A stretch of DNA of 64,000 bases from Capniomyces stellatus (GCA_001661515.1 LUVW01000032.1:1-64000); one strand, 5' to 3'. Shown: positions 33,011 to 46,473, counted from the first letter of the stretch. Notes: a model not told the origin generated them from the letters alone. Made by a program: numbers and translations.

Positions 33011-35467
33011 ATGACAGATAATCCCAATGAGATGGAACAGGGTGAAGGAGATATTAATCTAAGCCAGACTAGCGTTGATGGTGGAGCCGGTTTAAGACTC
33101 AACATAGATAGTGCTAGCAAGCTGCCAGGTTGCAGAGAACCAAGTAGAATTAAATCAGCCAACGACGTTAGAATTGATATTGAGCCGGTGTGTACAGTGC
33201 AAAAGGCAGCTTCAATTTATGACCTTTCGGTCGATAAAAGCAATGCTAATGTGCTACCGCACACTGGTGTTTCTAGAACCAATTTTGGCAACCTCTTTGA
33301 GAAAAGTGCCAAGAAAGAAAAAATAGGCAATGTGCTAAGCAGATATCTTCACTTTGGACACAAAAGCAACAACAACAACGATCCAAAAGAGGGATTCAAT
33401 TTGGGTTACACAGCGTCTGGAGGCAAAAAAGGTAGCAAGAATGAAGTAACTAACAGCACAGATGTTGAGAACAGTGAAGGAGTAAATAGAGGTAATGAAC
33501 CCCAAAGAAAAATGGAGAGAAGGGTGAGTAAAGTAAGTAGCAGGACAAAGAAGAGTGTAAAAAAAAGGGATAACCCAGTGTTAGCAATGCCGTTTATCAA
33601 AAGACGCTATGCACTAAATGGCAGAAATGTTGGTGGCTTCGAATCTGCTCGAAATGGTTTGATGGAGTCAAAGGATGTTAAATGGCATCCAGGCGAGCTT
33701 ACAACAAGAAATATAGTTATTAAACCATTTAATTTGGGGGAAAGAAAGAACTCACCGAGATATTTAAAGGAAAACAACTTGGTCCATTCAAAAAGCATGA
33801 CAAATATGATGAGCACAAGGCTGGCTGATAACTGGATAGACGAGGATGCGTTGTACAGCAACTGTTTAAACTGTCGAGATAATGATAACATGAAAAGCGA
33901 AGAAAAGTCAAAAGCTCACCAAAATGCCGCCGGTGAAAGGATGCAGGGCTGTGTTGATAATGTTAAAGTAAACACCGACGGTGCTGTGGCTACAAGGGTT
34001 AAAATAAGTAGGAATAGAACCAAAACCGTGGATGGAAGCCAAATACGGCAGAGTAGCGTCATAAAGAATGCGCAAGAGGGCGAGGATAAGGAAAATGACA
34101 TTTGTGATCAGAGCAAGGAGTCCTGTAGCTTTGAAGATGATTCATCCAAGACAGGCTTGGATAAACGGTCTGGATCCATGGATACAACAGTAAAGAAAAA
34201 TAACAACAAAAGACTCTGCCCAGAGATAGATAACAAGCTGAAGCTAGAGCTAATAATAGCATTCAGTATAAAGCTGGGTGAGTACGGCTCGCCGCTGCAC
34301 CATCTGGAATCGAACCTGGAAAGAATGTCAAAGTTTCTTGGTATAAGTGCAAGCTTTACTGTCATGCCCGGGGTTGTGCTTGTGTTTTTTAGCGAGAATG
34401 AGTTTAGAAACACTCGGTCGCGGGTGGTTCGGGTTGTGCAGGTGTACAACATGCATAAGATGGAGCTAGTAGACGAGGTGTACGAGGATGTGCTAAGAAG
34501 ACATATATCTATTGAGGATGCTATACTGGCGCTTGACACAATTGGGTGTTTGCCCGAACTTTACTCGTGGAAGGCAAAGCTGATATCGTGGTGTTTGTGT
34601 GCAATGGGAGTCTCTCAGGTGGCGTTTAATGGTGGGTGGAAAGAAATGGGGCTGGCGTTTTTTTTAGGAGGAACATCGTTTTTAGTGGATATGGCTGGGA
34701 ACAGATTCAATGGGTTTCGAAACATGGTTGAGTTTGTTGCCGCGTTCATTGTTGGGATTGTATCTGCGTCTCTCCAAAAGTATGTTTGCGTGGGGTCTGT
34801 AGCCCTGTCGGCGCTGATTATAATGCTACCTGGAATAACAATGACAATTGGAATAATCGAGCTAATGGGCAGAAGCATGCTTTCAGGAACCATCCGGATA
34901 TTCTACTCTTTGGCAATAGCCTTTTCGCTGTCCTTTGGGATACAGATAGGCAACTCTTTATACTCGTTAATGGTACTGGGCACAGTTGATCATGGAATAA
35001 AACACAATCCTGCTCTATGCGTGGGCTTGTCCAGCTGGTTTATGATCTTGTTTTTCCCAGTCACACTGATTTCAATATTTATCTCGCTCAACATCCCAAT
35101 CAAAAGATGGCTACTTGCACTGCTTGTGTCGGCTTTGATGTACATATCTTATATGCTATGCAATAGCTACTTGAGCTCTACATATTTTTCCACATTTATT
35201 TCCTCCCTTGTCCTGGGGCTACTTTCAAATACTATTGGTAGATTTTTTGATATCCCGCCGTTTATCTGTATATTACCAGCTGTCATGCTTTTGGTTCCCG
35301 GAAGTGTGGGGGTACGCTCTGTTTTGGAAATTTTTGTTGATGGCCAATCGTCTGAGCTGCTCAACCAGATGCTAACAACCTGTTTGTTTATAATGATTGG
35401 AATGTTTATCGCATCATTCGTTGTCTTTCCAAATGGCAGGAAACGATCTGCCTTGGTTACTTTTTAA
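33011..35467 (+). CDS. PRM10/ThrE-family multipass membrane protein, paralogue B
   Basis: This single exon gives 818 residues from the ATG at 33011; the frame is open a little further upstream but has no ATG. The first 400 residues are hydrophilic, Lys, Asn and Ser rich, with no motif recognised. The ThrE domain begins at about 409 and reads Gly-Ser-Pro-Leu-His-His-Leu-Glu, keeping the conserved His that paralogue A lacks. About ten transmembrane segments follow, with LPG motifs in the middle (near 605) and near the C-terminus, matching paralogue A in order and spacing. Both proteins end in a short basic tail before a hydrophobic-aromatic finish. In yeast, Prm10 is pheromone-responsive; nothing here shows that control. 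The duplication is old, since N-termini and many core residues differ. Confidence 0.87.
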   Translation: MTDNPNEMEQGEGDINLSQTSVDGGAGLRLNIDSASKLPGCREPSRIKSANDVRIDIEPVCTVQKAASIYDLSVDKSNANVLPHTGVSRTNFGNLFEKSAKKEKIGNVLSRYLHFGHKSNNNNDPKEGFNLGYTASGGKKGSKNEVTNSTDVENSEGVNRGNEPQRKMERRVSKVSSRTKKSVKKRDNPVLAMPFIKRRYALNGRNVGGFESARNGLMESKDVKWHPGELTTRNIVIKPFNLGERKNSPRYLKENNLVHSKSMTNMMSTRLADNWIDEDALYSNCLNCRDNDNMKSEEKSKAHQNAAGERMQGCVDNVKVNTDGAVATRVKISRNRTKTVDGSQIRQSSVIKNAQEGEDKENDICDQSKESCSFEDDSSKTGLDKRSGSMDTTVKKNNNKRLCPEIDNKLKLELIIAFSIKLGEYGSPLHHLESNLERMSKFLGISASFTVMPGVVLVFFSENEFRNTRSRVVRVVQVYNMHKMELVDEVYEDVLRRHISIEDAILALDTIGCLPELYSWKAKLISWCLCAMGVSQVAFNGGWKEMGLAFFLGGTSFLVDMAGNRFNGFRNMVEFVAAFIVGIVSASLQKYVCVGSVALSALIIMLPGITMTIGIIELMGRSMLSGTIRIFYSLAIAFSLSFGIQIGNSLYSLMVLGTVDHGIKHNPALCVGLSSWFMILFFPVTLISIFISLNIPIKRWLLALLVSALMYISYMLCNSYLSSTYFSTFISSLVLGLLSNTIGRFFDIPPFICILPAVMLLVPGSVGVRSVLEIFVDGQSSELLNQMLTTCLFIMIGMFIASFVVFPNGRKRSALVTF

Positions 35468-38020
35468 ACCAGAGTAACTTTGGCCTACAAATCCATTATG
35501 TCGGACTCGGTAGCTATTGTTATATTATTTTTTGATATTGTTCACTTTTTGGCTTATTTACTATTTAATTGTTTTTATTACTTTATCATTACTTTATTAT
35601 TATTATTGGATTTAATACTACCTTTTAATACTTTTTATTATTATTGGGCTTATTGTTTATTTACTATCTGGATGTACTTTATTTTACTTTAGCACATTGT
35701 TTTGATATTTAATTTTGAACAGATTCATCGTTACCCTAGAGTTGTGAAGATAACCAAAGTTTAAACCAAGTACAGGACATAAAAGTACGTGCTGGATATT
35801 TTAAATACAACGTACAAACATGATATGGTGCTATGCCGCAAAGTACGATTGTTATTAGCTGATGTTAAAAAGCCTAATTACCAACCCCTGGTTTGCATTT
35901 TGCTTGGTGTACATAGTACAAGCAACGACTTTAGCTTATACATTTTCAAGGCGAATGAAGAAAAAAAAAAGAAAAAAAATAAGCAAGCATAAATAAACAA
36001 AGCTATATTAAAATCATCAACACAAGAGTATACTTTGAATATGGGGTTTCCAACACGTCCCAAGCTTGGAATTTTTTTTTTTTTTTGGATTATTGTTTGC
36101 TTTTTATAATTCCGACATAAAGAGTACAATTTTATGCAGTTTTCAAGGCAAACAAGGGTTATAATTATTCGTTTTTCCATAGTAATGAGAAAAAGAAAAA
36201 AAAACACTAGTTTGCATTGATGGTGCAAGAGAGTAATACTTTGTTTTAAGAGGCGGGGCTAGTAATAGCTAGCCAAACAAGCGGTCTATATGTTGATTGA
36301 TTAAGCTGTAATTGAATACATTTCCGTCAGGATAAATGACTAGTTGAAGCTGAATTACTTGTATAATCCTACACTGCAATATTTTTTTTGTTTTTGCTTT
36401 GAAGGGTGATTAATACTGCCATAATCGTTTTCAAGTTGTGGATAATGGAGAGTAGACAAGTACCAAGAATAAATCTAGCATAAACAGCTCAATTAAATCA
36501 TAAAATATAAATCTAGCTAGGTTCAGGCTAACAGCAACTCGGCCAGCATCATCGAGTACATTCGAGTTGCAGAATTAACCCTGCTTAGTCTAGACTTGTG
36601 TACCCTAATTTTTATTTTGCTTTTAAGAAACGCTGTTAATCCTATTAAATGTGATAAGTACTACTAGCACTAATGTGTTGTGATATTAAAAATAAAAATA
36701 AAAGATGGTATTGGTTTTCCAGCAAACAGCGAATAGACTAGAACTTTGATGTATTTGCTTATAGAATTTATTAAAATGATAATCGTTTGGAGTCAAGCGA
36801 ATGCCCGAAAAGCAAAATCTGGCAGTCCAATAACAACTTCGGTAAACATGAGTTGATTTTATAGCTTAGAGCGTAGACTTATTCTTTCCATTTTTGCCTT
36901 TTCAATTGCGGAAAACATAAATTAATAATAGTCTAGTTAAAGTAAAAAGGGGCGCCAGAGTAAGTTGGGGATGATATGGGAGGAGGGGGTATGTATTAGA
37001 GCAAATCTAATTAAAAGTATCGGTCTTATTCTTGGTAAATTTGTATTTAAAAACTAGACCCAAGTAAGAAAAAAGCTGGACCAAAAACAATTTAACTTGA
37101 CAATACTAGCCAACACTCTAGATGAGTGAGATTGCCTGTATACGCTTTAAAATAAAAGTACAAATTCCTGGATTAACAGTTGATTTATTAGTTATAAATG
37201 TAATATTGAGTAAAAAAAATATTACTGTATTGTATTATTATTATTGTTGTTGTTGTTTTTGTTGTTCGAGCATATCACTGCAAGTTTGTGAAGTCTAGTT
37301 TGGAAAAAGTTATACATACATTTGAGCTTTATGGGTTAAATGGGCTTTAAAATCAAGGATTAGATTTATTGGAACCAATTTGCATATTAATTTTTAATTT
37401 TCAAGTAAATTCAAAAGAACCCGAAGCCACACTTTAAAGAAAATAATGCAAATACGATATACATTATTTACTGTTAAACGTACCAATATAAATAAAAAAG
37501 TAAATAAATAACTACTTGGTAAAGTAACAATAAAGAAACACAAAGTCGAGTTATGGTGTTGATTAAAGTACGGCAGATAAAAATATAAATACAAACTAAT
37601 GAGTACACTTTCAACAAGGTATAAAGCCAAAACTTTTAATAAAACCCTTGTTAACTTGTACTAATATATTAAATACACATTTAGTTTATTAAAATTAATT
37701 TTGTGATTTGCAACAACCTCTGTTTCCGCCAGCAACTACTACACCACTACCTTCCCACCCAAAGATCTTGTAGTAATTTATACTTTTGACTTTATTTTCA
37801 AGTAAAAAAACCCAATACAGGAAGAAGAAAACATTTAGAGAGACCAGATATACTATACAGATATACTGTACAGACATACTATACAGATATACTACAAAGG
37901 TGTACTATACAGACATACAAAGACTAGGAATAGAAAATATCAAGCTATACAAGTAAATTGTATCTCAATTGGAAATTTTGGTTGTTGGGTAAAGGAAATT
38001 GCAGTGTTATTAAACAAAAA
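35468..38020. other. 2.5-kb gene-empty region
   Basis: A/T-rich spacer between paralogue B and the kinase, both on the plus strand. It contains T runs (36069-36085), A runs (35959-35980) and the 13-bp repeat at 37845-37918. A minus frame at 37695-37877 has one hydrophobic segment and a Gly/Cys-rich end but starts inside the repeat, so it is not called. No gene is supported. Confidence 0.45.
37845..37918. repeat. 13-bp tandem repeat upstream of the kinase gene
   Basis: There are about 5.7 copies of CAGATATACTATA-like units with a strict period of 13. The fifth unit is the most diverged. The array ends about 100 bases before the kinase start and probably lies in its promoter or leader. Confidence 0.85.
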
Positions 38021-39688
38021 ATGTTATCAATGATCAAGTCAAACAAATGCAAGAAAGTAGGGAATTTGATAATAAAAGGCGATGAAAGCTACAAGATACT
38101 CAACATAATAGTAAAAGGGTCGTATGGCCCAATATATTTGGCAAAGCTGCAGTCGTTTCCACACACCTACCACGTAGTCAAAACACTCAATAAAAGTGCA
38201 GTTTCAGAGAACAAGCAAGCATACTGCGGCACATCGTATCACCAAAAAGAAATAGAAATCCAAGCCATGCTACAGAGACACGCCAACATTGTAGGGTTGG
38301 ACTTTATATGCGAAACCTCAGCAAACTACTACATAGGAATGGAATACTGCTGCTACGGTGATCTATACGATTCGATAACATCAAAAACAGAGATCAGTCA
38401 TCCGTGGCACAACCTCAAGGGAAACCAGTACATGATAAAGAAGGCGTTCAATGAGCTGCTGGACGGACTGATTTATACTCACGAAAAAGGTGTTTACCAT
38501 AGGGATTTAAAGCCAGAGAATATATTTGTTGGAAAAGATGGAAGGCTGAAGCTAGCTGATTTTGGGCTGGCAACAAACAACTTTTGGTCAAACGAGTTTG
38601 GGTGCGGGAGCAGCTTTTATATGAGCCCTGAGCTACAAAACAAGAATTTCAACTTTCCAGGAAAGGACTTTAAGTACTTCAACGAGAATGGCGAGCCAAT
38701 CTACTGCACGGCGTTCTGTGATATTTGGGCTTTGGGGATTATTTTTATAAACCTGTGTTTTGGGAGAAACCCGTGGAAAACAGCAACGATGTGCGATCCA
38801 ACTTTTCTGGCGTTTGTAAGAAACCCCCGAGTGCTATTTGATTTATTCCCGCTGACAAATGAGGGATTCAACATCATAAAAAGAATGCTGGAGCTTGATC
38901 CAACAAAGAGAGCGTCAACTTATGAGCTTAGAAAAATGATTAATGACTGTGGAAAGCTTTTCTACCTTCCAGGAGAGCCAAATACAGAAATAGAGTATAA
39001 CAAAGCCTACTCGGCACCAAGACAAAGTAAACAATTTGAGGTGTTTGGAAGCGTCAGCTCAAAGCCAAACGTTGCCTATGGACACTCAAATAGATATACA
39101 GGCTCAAATAATGGGGAGCTGTCATCCCAAGAAAGTTCAGGTGGGTTTTTGGGGAATGGGAGACTGAATGTGGAGCTACCGCAAAGTGGGTCAAAATACC
39201 ACGATTCAAATACCAAGACAGCAAACACACACTACAATTCAGATCTGAGCTACTACAAAAGCCTGAACAAGAATTTTGAGTTGATGTATAGCAGTAACGA
39301 GAAAAAGACTCAAGAAGTTAGACACATACTGCCAGAACAAAGCAACAACGAAAGCATTTCAGATACAGACTCACACAATTCTTCATACACGCTAAAAGAG
39401 GGACATTTGAATGCAGGGGCCAACTCAAAAACGGACAGGTTTAGGGACATGAACCCGGTGTATGTGGAAAACCAACTAGGCAATTTTACAGATCGTTTCA
39501 TTGGAAGTGACAAGAAGCTGCGGGATAACGGCGTTCGGGTTGATTTTGATGTTGTTAGCAAGGAGTCGTATCTGCCAGATTACATCAAAACCGAGATAAT
39601 TAGCGCAAATGGCGAAAGAAACAATTCAAATATAAAGGGCATGTATGGCAGCAGCCAGGTTATTGAGATTGACGAAATTTACCAGTAG
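38021..39688 (+). CDS. Ran1/Pat1-like serine/threonine protein kinase
   Basis: This single exon gives 555 residues from the ATG at 38021; another ATG lies three codons inside. The kinase domain spans about 24-300. It has the catalytic loop HRDLKPEN at 150-157, DFG at 170-172, Lys54 as the ATP-anchoring lysine and Glu79 in helix C. The activation segment ends Met-Ser-Pro-Glu (191-194) instead of Ala-Pro-Glu. The glycine loop reads Val-Lys-Gly-Ser-Tyr-Gly, so the first Gly is replaced. Domain order and the '[12 protein letters not shown]' style suggest the fungal Ran1/Ksp1/Sks1 group, which act in nutrient and meiosis signalling. The C-terminal 250 residues are Ser and Asn rich and probably disordered. 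The kinase call is secure; the subfamily is inference. Confidence 0.88.
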   Translation: MLSMIKSNKCKKVGNLIIKGDESYKILNIIVKGSYGPIYLAKLQSFPHTYHVVKTLNKSAVSENKQAYCGTSYHQKEIEIQAMLQRHANIVGLDFICETSANYYIGMEYCCYGDLYDSITSKTEISHPWHNLKGNQYMIKKAFNELLDGLIYTHEKGVYHRDLKPENIFVGKDGRLKLADFGLATNNFWSNEFGCGSSFYMSPELQNKNFNFPGKDFKYFNENGEPIYCTAFCDIWALGIIFINLCFGRNPWKTATMCDPTFLAFVRNPRVLFDLFPLTNEGFNIIKRMLELDPTKRASTYELRKMINDCGKLFYLPGEPNTEIEYNKAYSAPRQSKQFEVFGSVSSKPNVAYGHSNRYTGSNNGELSSQESSGGFLGNGRLNVELPQSGSKYHDSNTKTANTHYNSDLSYYKSLNKNFELMYSSNEKKTQEVRHILPEQSNNESISDTDSHNSSYTLKEGHLNAGANSKTDRFRDMNPVYVENQLGNFTDRFIGSDKKLRDNGVRVDFDVVSKESYLPDYIKTEIISANGERNNSNIKGMYGSSQVIEIDEIYQ

Positions 39689-40581
39689 ATAGTGCTGTGT
39701 TGTTTACGTTTGTAAATTTAGTTTGGTTCAGTTTACCTTTAGCGTGATTTGATCACTAGAATTTTTATTTTTTTTAAAAAATAAATAAAGAAGCTGGTTT
39801 TGACTTTAAGTTTTTATTTTATTTTGGCAATGGATATGGGATGTTTTGTTAGTTATGGCGGGTTAATGGAAGTCAATAAGTGCTAGGCTGTACAATGTAC
39901 AAATGCTACAATTAAAAGAAACACATAGTAGTTATTGCAAATCAAACAGTAATAGTAGCAAAGTTAAAATATTGAATCAAGAAAAAAAAGATAAAGGTGT
40001 AAATGAGTAAATGTAAGAGTACACAAGAGAGAGAAAAATGATTGGTGGTTAAAGAGCGATTAATTTAAATTGCGAAATAAATTGAACAAAGAAACATGAA
40101 CAAAAATAAATAATAACAAAAATAAAAGAAAAACACGTAAAATTGGAAAAAATAAATTGAGATACGTGAAGATTTTGAAATTTTTGAAAAAAAAAAAGAA
40201 AGAAAAAAAAGTACAGGAGTAACAAGAAAGGAAATGAAGTAAATAAAGACAAAGTGATAAAACACAACAATAAACATACAAGGCAAAAGCGTGGAAAATA
40301 AAAGTAAAGTGAAGATTTAATTAGAGAATTATAAAATTAAATAAAACAAAGTAACGAGATTCGAAAATAAAAGAAATTCAGCAGTAATCAAGCGCATTAA
40401 AGATTAGAAAGAGCGGGTAAAAGATTAAAAGGGATTTGATGATTTAAAATAATAAGAATTTTGGATGTCAAAGGTCAATGAGATATATAGATATAAAATA
40501 TAAAATATACAACGGGATTGGCAATTTAAATTAAAGCTAAAGCATCAAAGTTTTTTTGAAGTAAAAAAAAAAAAGTAGCAG
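39689..40581. other. A/G-rich intergenic region upstream of VID21
   Basis: About 0.9 kb of strongly A-rich plus strand (A runs with G), the presumed promoter and leader of VID21. Minus-strand frames at 40049-40286 are Phe-rich shadows of the A runs. No gene is seen. Confidence 0.45.
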
Positions 40582-43500
40582 ATGATTGAGGATGATGAAA
40601 ATCACAACCAGGTAAGCGAGAAAATCAGAGTATAATTAAAAGAATGGGGTGTTTTATTATAGAAACTTTGGGACAAAGGTGACAAAATAATGTAAATGAA
40701 TATTATGGGAATAGATTGAGAATGAAGCAAAGCTGCTCTTGAGCGAAGAGATTGGGTAAGTCAGTGTGTGAAGAGGAAGTGGGGGGAGGGGTGTTTATTA
40801 TTTTATTTTGTTAAATGAAGAAAAGAATATGGTGTTGGAGAGATTTAAATCAAATGGGCAACAGAAATGAGTTAAAAAAGTGAAAATAGAAATTAAAACC
40901 AAAACTAACGGTTTGATGGTAATTTGTAGAGAATTAAAACAGAAGCAAAAGGCGATCGACTTAAAGATAGAGTATTACAGGGCGATAGTAATTGGAGAGA
41001 GCGGGATTGCAAAGTTTTTCAGGCGGGAATTTGAAAAAGGAGAGGAATTAAGAGAAAATGAAGAGAATAGAAGCGAACTAGAGCGTGAACAGAGCAATGA
41101 AAACGACAGAGAGATAAAAGCGGAGACTGGAGAAGGGGTTGAAAGTATAAAGGGAGGCATTGAGAAGGTTGAGGAGAAAAGAAGAGTAGAAAAAGAAGAA
41201 AATGAGTTCAATGAAAAGGTAGTGGAGGAGAGGGGGGTGAGTGAGGAGGAAGGGGTGAGTAAGGAGGAGCGAGTGAGTAGCGGAGGAGAAGCAGAGAAGG
41301 AGGAAATAGCTGGTATCGAGGAGTCAGAAGGGCGGACAGAGATTTATAGTAAGGACGAGAAGGAGGAAGGAGAGAAGGGAGTTGGAGATCAAGAAGGGTT
41401 GGCAGAAGCTAAAGTGGAAGGCAAATTGGATGGTAAAGTAGATAGTAAAGTGGAAGGCGATGAGGGGGTAGAGTTAGTGGGGGCTGATAAGAAGGATGGA
41501 GGTGTAGGGGAAGTTAATGAAGCTGAGAGTGGAGGAAATAAGGAAGGTGGAATTGTGGAGATTGAGTTGGAAGAAACAAGGAGAGAAAGTGTAGAAGCGA
41601 TGGAGGTGGAAGAAGTAAGTTTAGAAAGCATAATGCAGAGTAATAAGGGGGTGATGAAAGAAGCAGAAGTAGCTGGCCCAGTAGAAGAGAAAAGTATGGG
41701 AGAAACGACCGCGGTAGAGGACAGAGAGCTGGAGAAAATAAAGCAAGAAAAAGAGCAAGAAAAAGAACAGGTAGAGATGGTGGGGTTAATTGTAAAAGAA
41801 GGGGAAGGGGTTGGAGAGATAGGGGAGGATGAGGATGAGCAAAAAGTGGCGGATTGGGAGAATGTAGAGTGGGAAAAGATAGAAAAAGTGGGGCCAAGGG
41901 TAAGAGAGTTTGTTCCCGAGTACACAAACGAGTACCAAGAAATGGCAAAGGCCGAGACGCGGATCAGCAGTATGAATATGTATGGGATGTTGAGTCGGAT
42001 AGAGGAGCAGCCACTGATAGAAGTGATGGGGGGATCGAACAAGGGTAAGAATGTGCGGATGTATAACATGGTGATGGAGGAGGTGATTAATCGGCGATGT
42101 TTACAGCGGATCGAGGTGCTCAAGAATACAAACAAGTGGTCGTTTTGGCAGATGAGGCAGCATAAGGCGGTTAAAAGACCAAAGACTCATTGGGATTACT
42201 TGATGGAGGAAATGAAGTGGATGTACCAGGATGTGGTTGAGGAGCGGCGATACAAGAGGGTTGCGGGAATGGCGGTGAGCAGGGAAGCAAAGGAATTTGT
42301 AATGTATAATAGAGAAGAAAAAAGTAAAGTAGATATGGAAATAGAAGAGAAAAACAAGGTAGATATGGAAATAGAAGAGAGAATGGAAAAGAGTAGTGAA
42401 CTGATTAGTAGCCTGAAGAGCAAAGAGTTTTTAGAAAGAGAAATTGAGCGAGATGCGGTGTACTCGGGGATTGAGGATAGTGGGGAGTCGGTATATGTGG
42501 ATGTTGTTGAGGCATCGCTGCTAGTTCCAATAAGCAAAAACATGTTTTACAAGGAAAAGGAGGCGGTAAGAGCGATGGGGCGGGAGGGTAAGGAGGCTGA
42601 GGAGATGGAGAAGGTGTTGGTGCGAGAGCTGGTGGGTAGTATGGAGGAAAGGATGCATAGGTTTGAGCGAAGGTGGATATACGAGATGGTGAGGCCGGCA
42701 GTAGACATAGAAGAGCTGCGGATGGAGAGGTCGTTGGAACTGATGGAGGAGTTGTCAACAATGAACGTGACGATGCTGGAGAGGTTTGAGGCAGCACCAA
42801 GCACAATTGACCTGTTTACGGTGGAGAACTCGCGAGTCAAGGACAGCATGGTGATTCTGGAGCCATCAAACCTGCATATAGGTAGACACAGCCAGGTGGT
42901 GGGCGGGGGAAGCCGGAACAACAGTATAGACAGGACAGGCAGGCCGGGGCGAGCAGGAAATTACAGCGAGCCATTGGAGTTTATGGACAGCCGACACATG
43001 GACAGCGGCTCAACAGCGACGAGCTCATCAGTGGGGACGTTCCAGTTTTGGCAGAAGCACGATAGTCTACTGACAATGCTGATTCTGACGTACGGGAGCA
43101 ACATGGACCTGGTAGAGAGTTCGTTCAATGCGGCGTTTCAGCTGTACGGAAAGCGACAGGTCAGTGGGCTGCACCTGTACAACAGGTACTTGCAGCTGAC
43201 AAGAGGCGAGTTGAGGCCTGACGGGTCAATAGTGCTTGGGGGCAGCAGTATGAAGAGAAAGGATAAGGATAAGGATAAGGATAAGGATAAGGACAGGGAT
43301 AATGATAGAGATTTGGATGCAGGTAGTGGGAAGGAGCTGACGGTCAAGGAGTTATCGGGTAAGGTGAACCGGATATTTGACTGGGAGGAGGAGAGGAGTC
43401 GGCTGCTGAGCTGGTCGGTGATGTTTGACAAGTGGCAAAAGACTTTGAACAACAACTTTTTCGCCAGGACAAGAGATGTCCTGTGGTCTGAGCGGCTGTC

Positions 43501-46420
43501 CGTGTACCCAACCGGTCGTTTTATTCCTGCGGTTCCGTCTGAGCTGGCATCGGCGCTGGTTGCACATGCTCCAGTGTACAAGATTGTGCGGCAGACGGCC
43601 AAGAAGCGGCAGCTGGAGATGGCAAAGTCGGGTTCAGAAAGCGACACGGGCGCGGCGTCAAGGAAGAGGCAGAATACTGGCCAGCAGGCCGGGGGAGTTG
43701 GCAGCGGTACCCGGGTGTTTACGCCCCTGGAGCTGTCGAGGTTCAAGGCTGAGCGGGACCGACAGGTACAGCAGTATGTTCTTGATCAACGACAGGCTGC
43801 TGCTGCTGCGGCTGCTCTGGCTATACATCAACAAAGAGCCATGGCGAGCGGTCAGATGCACCAGTTTGGCCAGCTGAACCAATTGAACCAGTTGAACCAG
43901 TTGAACCAGTTGAACCAGTTGAATCAGTTGAATCAGTTGAATCAGTTGAACCAGATGAGTGCCAGTAGTAACATTCCATTATCATTGCAGAACAGCCGCC
44001 AAGCTCCTCTAGTAAACAGGGCTGTTGGCCAGCAACTTGGCGAACAACTGGCCAACAAACAGATGTTGGCAAATGTTATTGCCGCAGCAAATGCAGCAGG
44101 AATAAAAACTAACCCCAACATTTCTACCCAACAACAACAACAACAGCTACAATTACAACTACAACAACAACAACAACAGGCAGTAGGTGCAACCCCGGCA
44201 TCTGGAGGATTAGGCCAATCACAAGGCTTACTACCCGAAACCAACATGAATACAAACACCAATGTCAATGCCAATGCCAATTCTAATTCCAACTCATTGC
44301 TTGCTAGACCTACAACCAGCCAACAACCTTCAAATTCAGTTGCAGTTTCAGCATCAGTGAGCAACAACACACCAACTGTCGATAATACCAATTTACAACC
44401 CACCATCACGAACAGCAATAACAGTAATAATAATAGTAACAGCGGAAGCGTACATGCCGGACCAATCGCTCAATCACAGTCACAATCTCAGTTGATGGCC
44501 CAAGCTTACAGTCAAATGAGTAATGCCAATAAGAATACACTGGCCAATCAGCTACATCAACAACAACAACAACAACAGAATATTCAACAGCAACAGCATC
44601 AAATGGCAATGAACAGTCAAATGAATAACCAAATGAATAACCAAATGAATAACCAAATGAATAGTCAAATAAATATGGGAATGAACATGACTGCATTGCA
44701 AGCAGCAAAAGCACAACTGCTGGCAAATAGAAACAAACAGGTTCATCAGGTTCAAGGACAGCAACAGCCAAACGCAAGTGGTGGTGCAGGTGTAGGTATG
44801 GGTGTAGGTGTAGGTGTAGGTGCAGGTGTTGGGTTTGGAAACTTGGCTCAGCAGGCTCAACAGTTACAGAGACAAATACAAATATCTGTACAGATGATAA
44901 ACCTGGCTCAGAACCAAACGGCTTTGCCAATGCAAGTGAAGCAGCAACTGGCTGTACAGATGGTTCAACTGCACAGGTTATCACAAACCTCAATTTCCCA
45001 AATGAACGCAAATGACATTCCAAGTCTTATCCAGTCGCTACATCAGCAGCAGTTACAAGTCCAGAATCTGGTTTTGGCCGCCTCAAACTCTGCATCTAAT
45101 ACTACAACAACCTCAGCTAATGCTACACCAATCACTGGTCCAGCTACTAACACAGCTGGTGCTGGTGGGGACACCAACAACAGTACTACTGCTAGCACTT
45201 CAACTGGTGCTGTTGGTGGTGTTGGTGGGACAAACTTACCAGGTGGGTTCGCTAATGGAAATAGAAATCCAAATCAATTGCAACAAAACCAGCGTAACAT
45301 GCTTCAAATGGCCCAACTATCAAACCAAATGTCTAAAAACCCTCTTAATTCGCCAATCCCATCAAACGTCAGCATCAACATGACCCAAAATAACGCCAAT
45401 TCACCAGTTACCAACAACAACAGTGTTGCCAACATGGCCCAAACCCCACAGTTAGCCAATAGAATGTTACAAGCCCAACTTAACACTATCAACGCCACCA
45501 GAAACATGAACAGTACAAACTCAAATCCAAACCCAAATACTAGTACCAATACCAATACCAATACCAACACTAATAACAATGCCAATACCAACACAAGTAA
45601 TAATTCCGGAATATCAGGATCACCGTTAAACCAAGTCCAATTACTACAACTGCAACAACAAATGGCCAAACAACAACTGCAACAACAAATGCAGCAACAA
45701 CAACAACAACAAATGCAGCAACAACAACAACAACAGCAACAACAGCAACAACAACAGCAAATGCAACAGTTACAACAGTTACAGCAACAACAAAGACTTT
45801 CTTCAGCTGTTTGGCAGCGACAAATGAAAGATTCGAATGGAAATTTACTTGGATCTCCAGTAGTAGCAAATCAAGTGCCTAACATTACAAATTCACCAAC
45901 AGCCAGTATAAAAAGTCAACCAACTCAAAACAGTAATGCAGCACCACAAACTCCAGCAACTCCAAATTCGAGCAATCAATTCAACTTTAACAACACCAAC
46001 AGTAGTAACAGTGGTAACAATGGCAACCAAAGTCCCTCTGCTCAGTTACCTGATTCAAATCCAGCTAGCAATGTAAATGCAAGTATTGGAAATGAAACAA
46101 ACGTAACAACACCTAATGCAGTGTCATCTTCAATCCTGACCCCATCAATAATAGTTACAACACCAACAGGCCAACAACAACAACAACAACAGACAAACAA
46201 TGCAAGTGCGACAACATCAACAACTAAACTGACCAATGCAAACACGTTAACTGATGCAGCAATGTCGGCTGGATTTGACGCCAATGTAGCAAATAAACTA
46301 AGCAGTTATTGGTCTTCGTTAACACCAATGCAACTTGCCCAATTGACTTTACAACAACAACAAAAGCAACATAACATGCAAATGAACATTAAAAACCAAC
46401 AACAACATAATCAGCAAATT

Positions 46421-46473
<53 letters not shown>

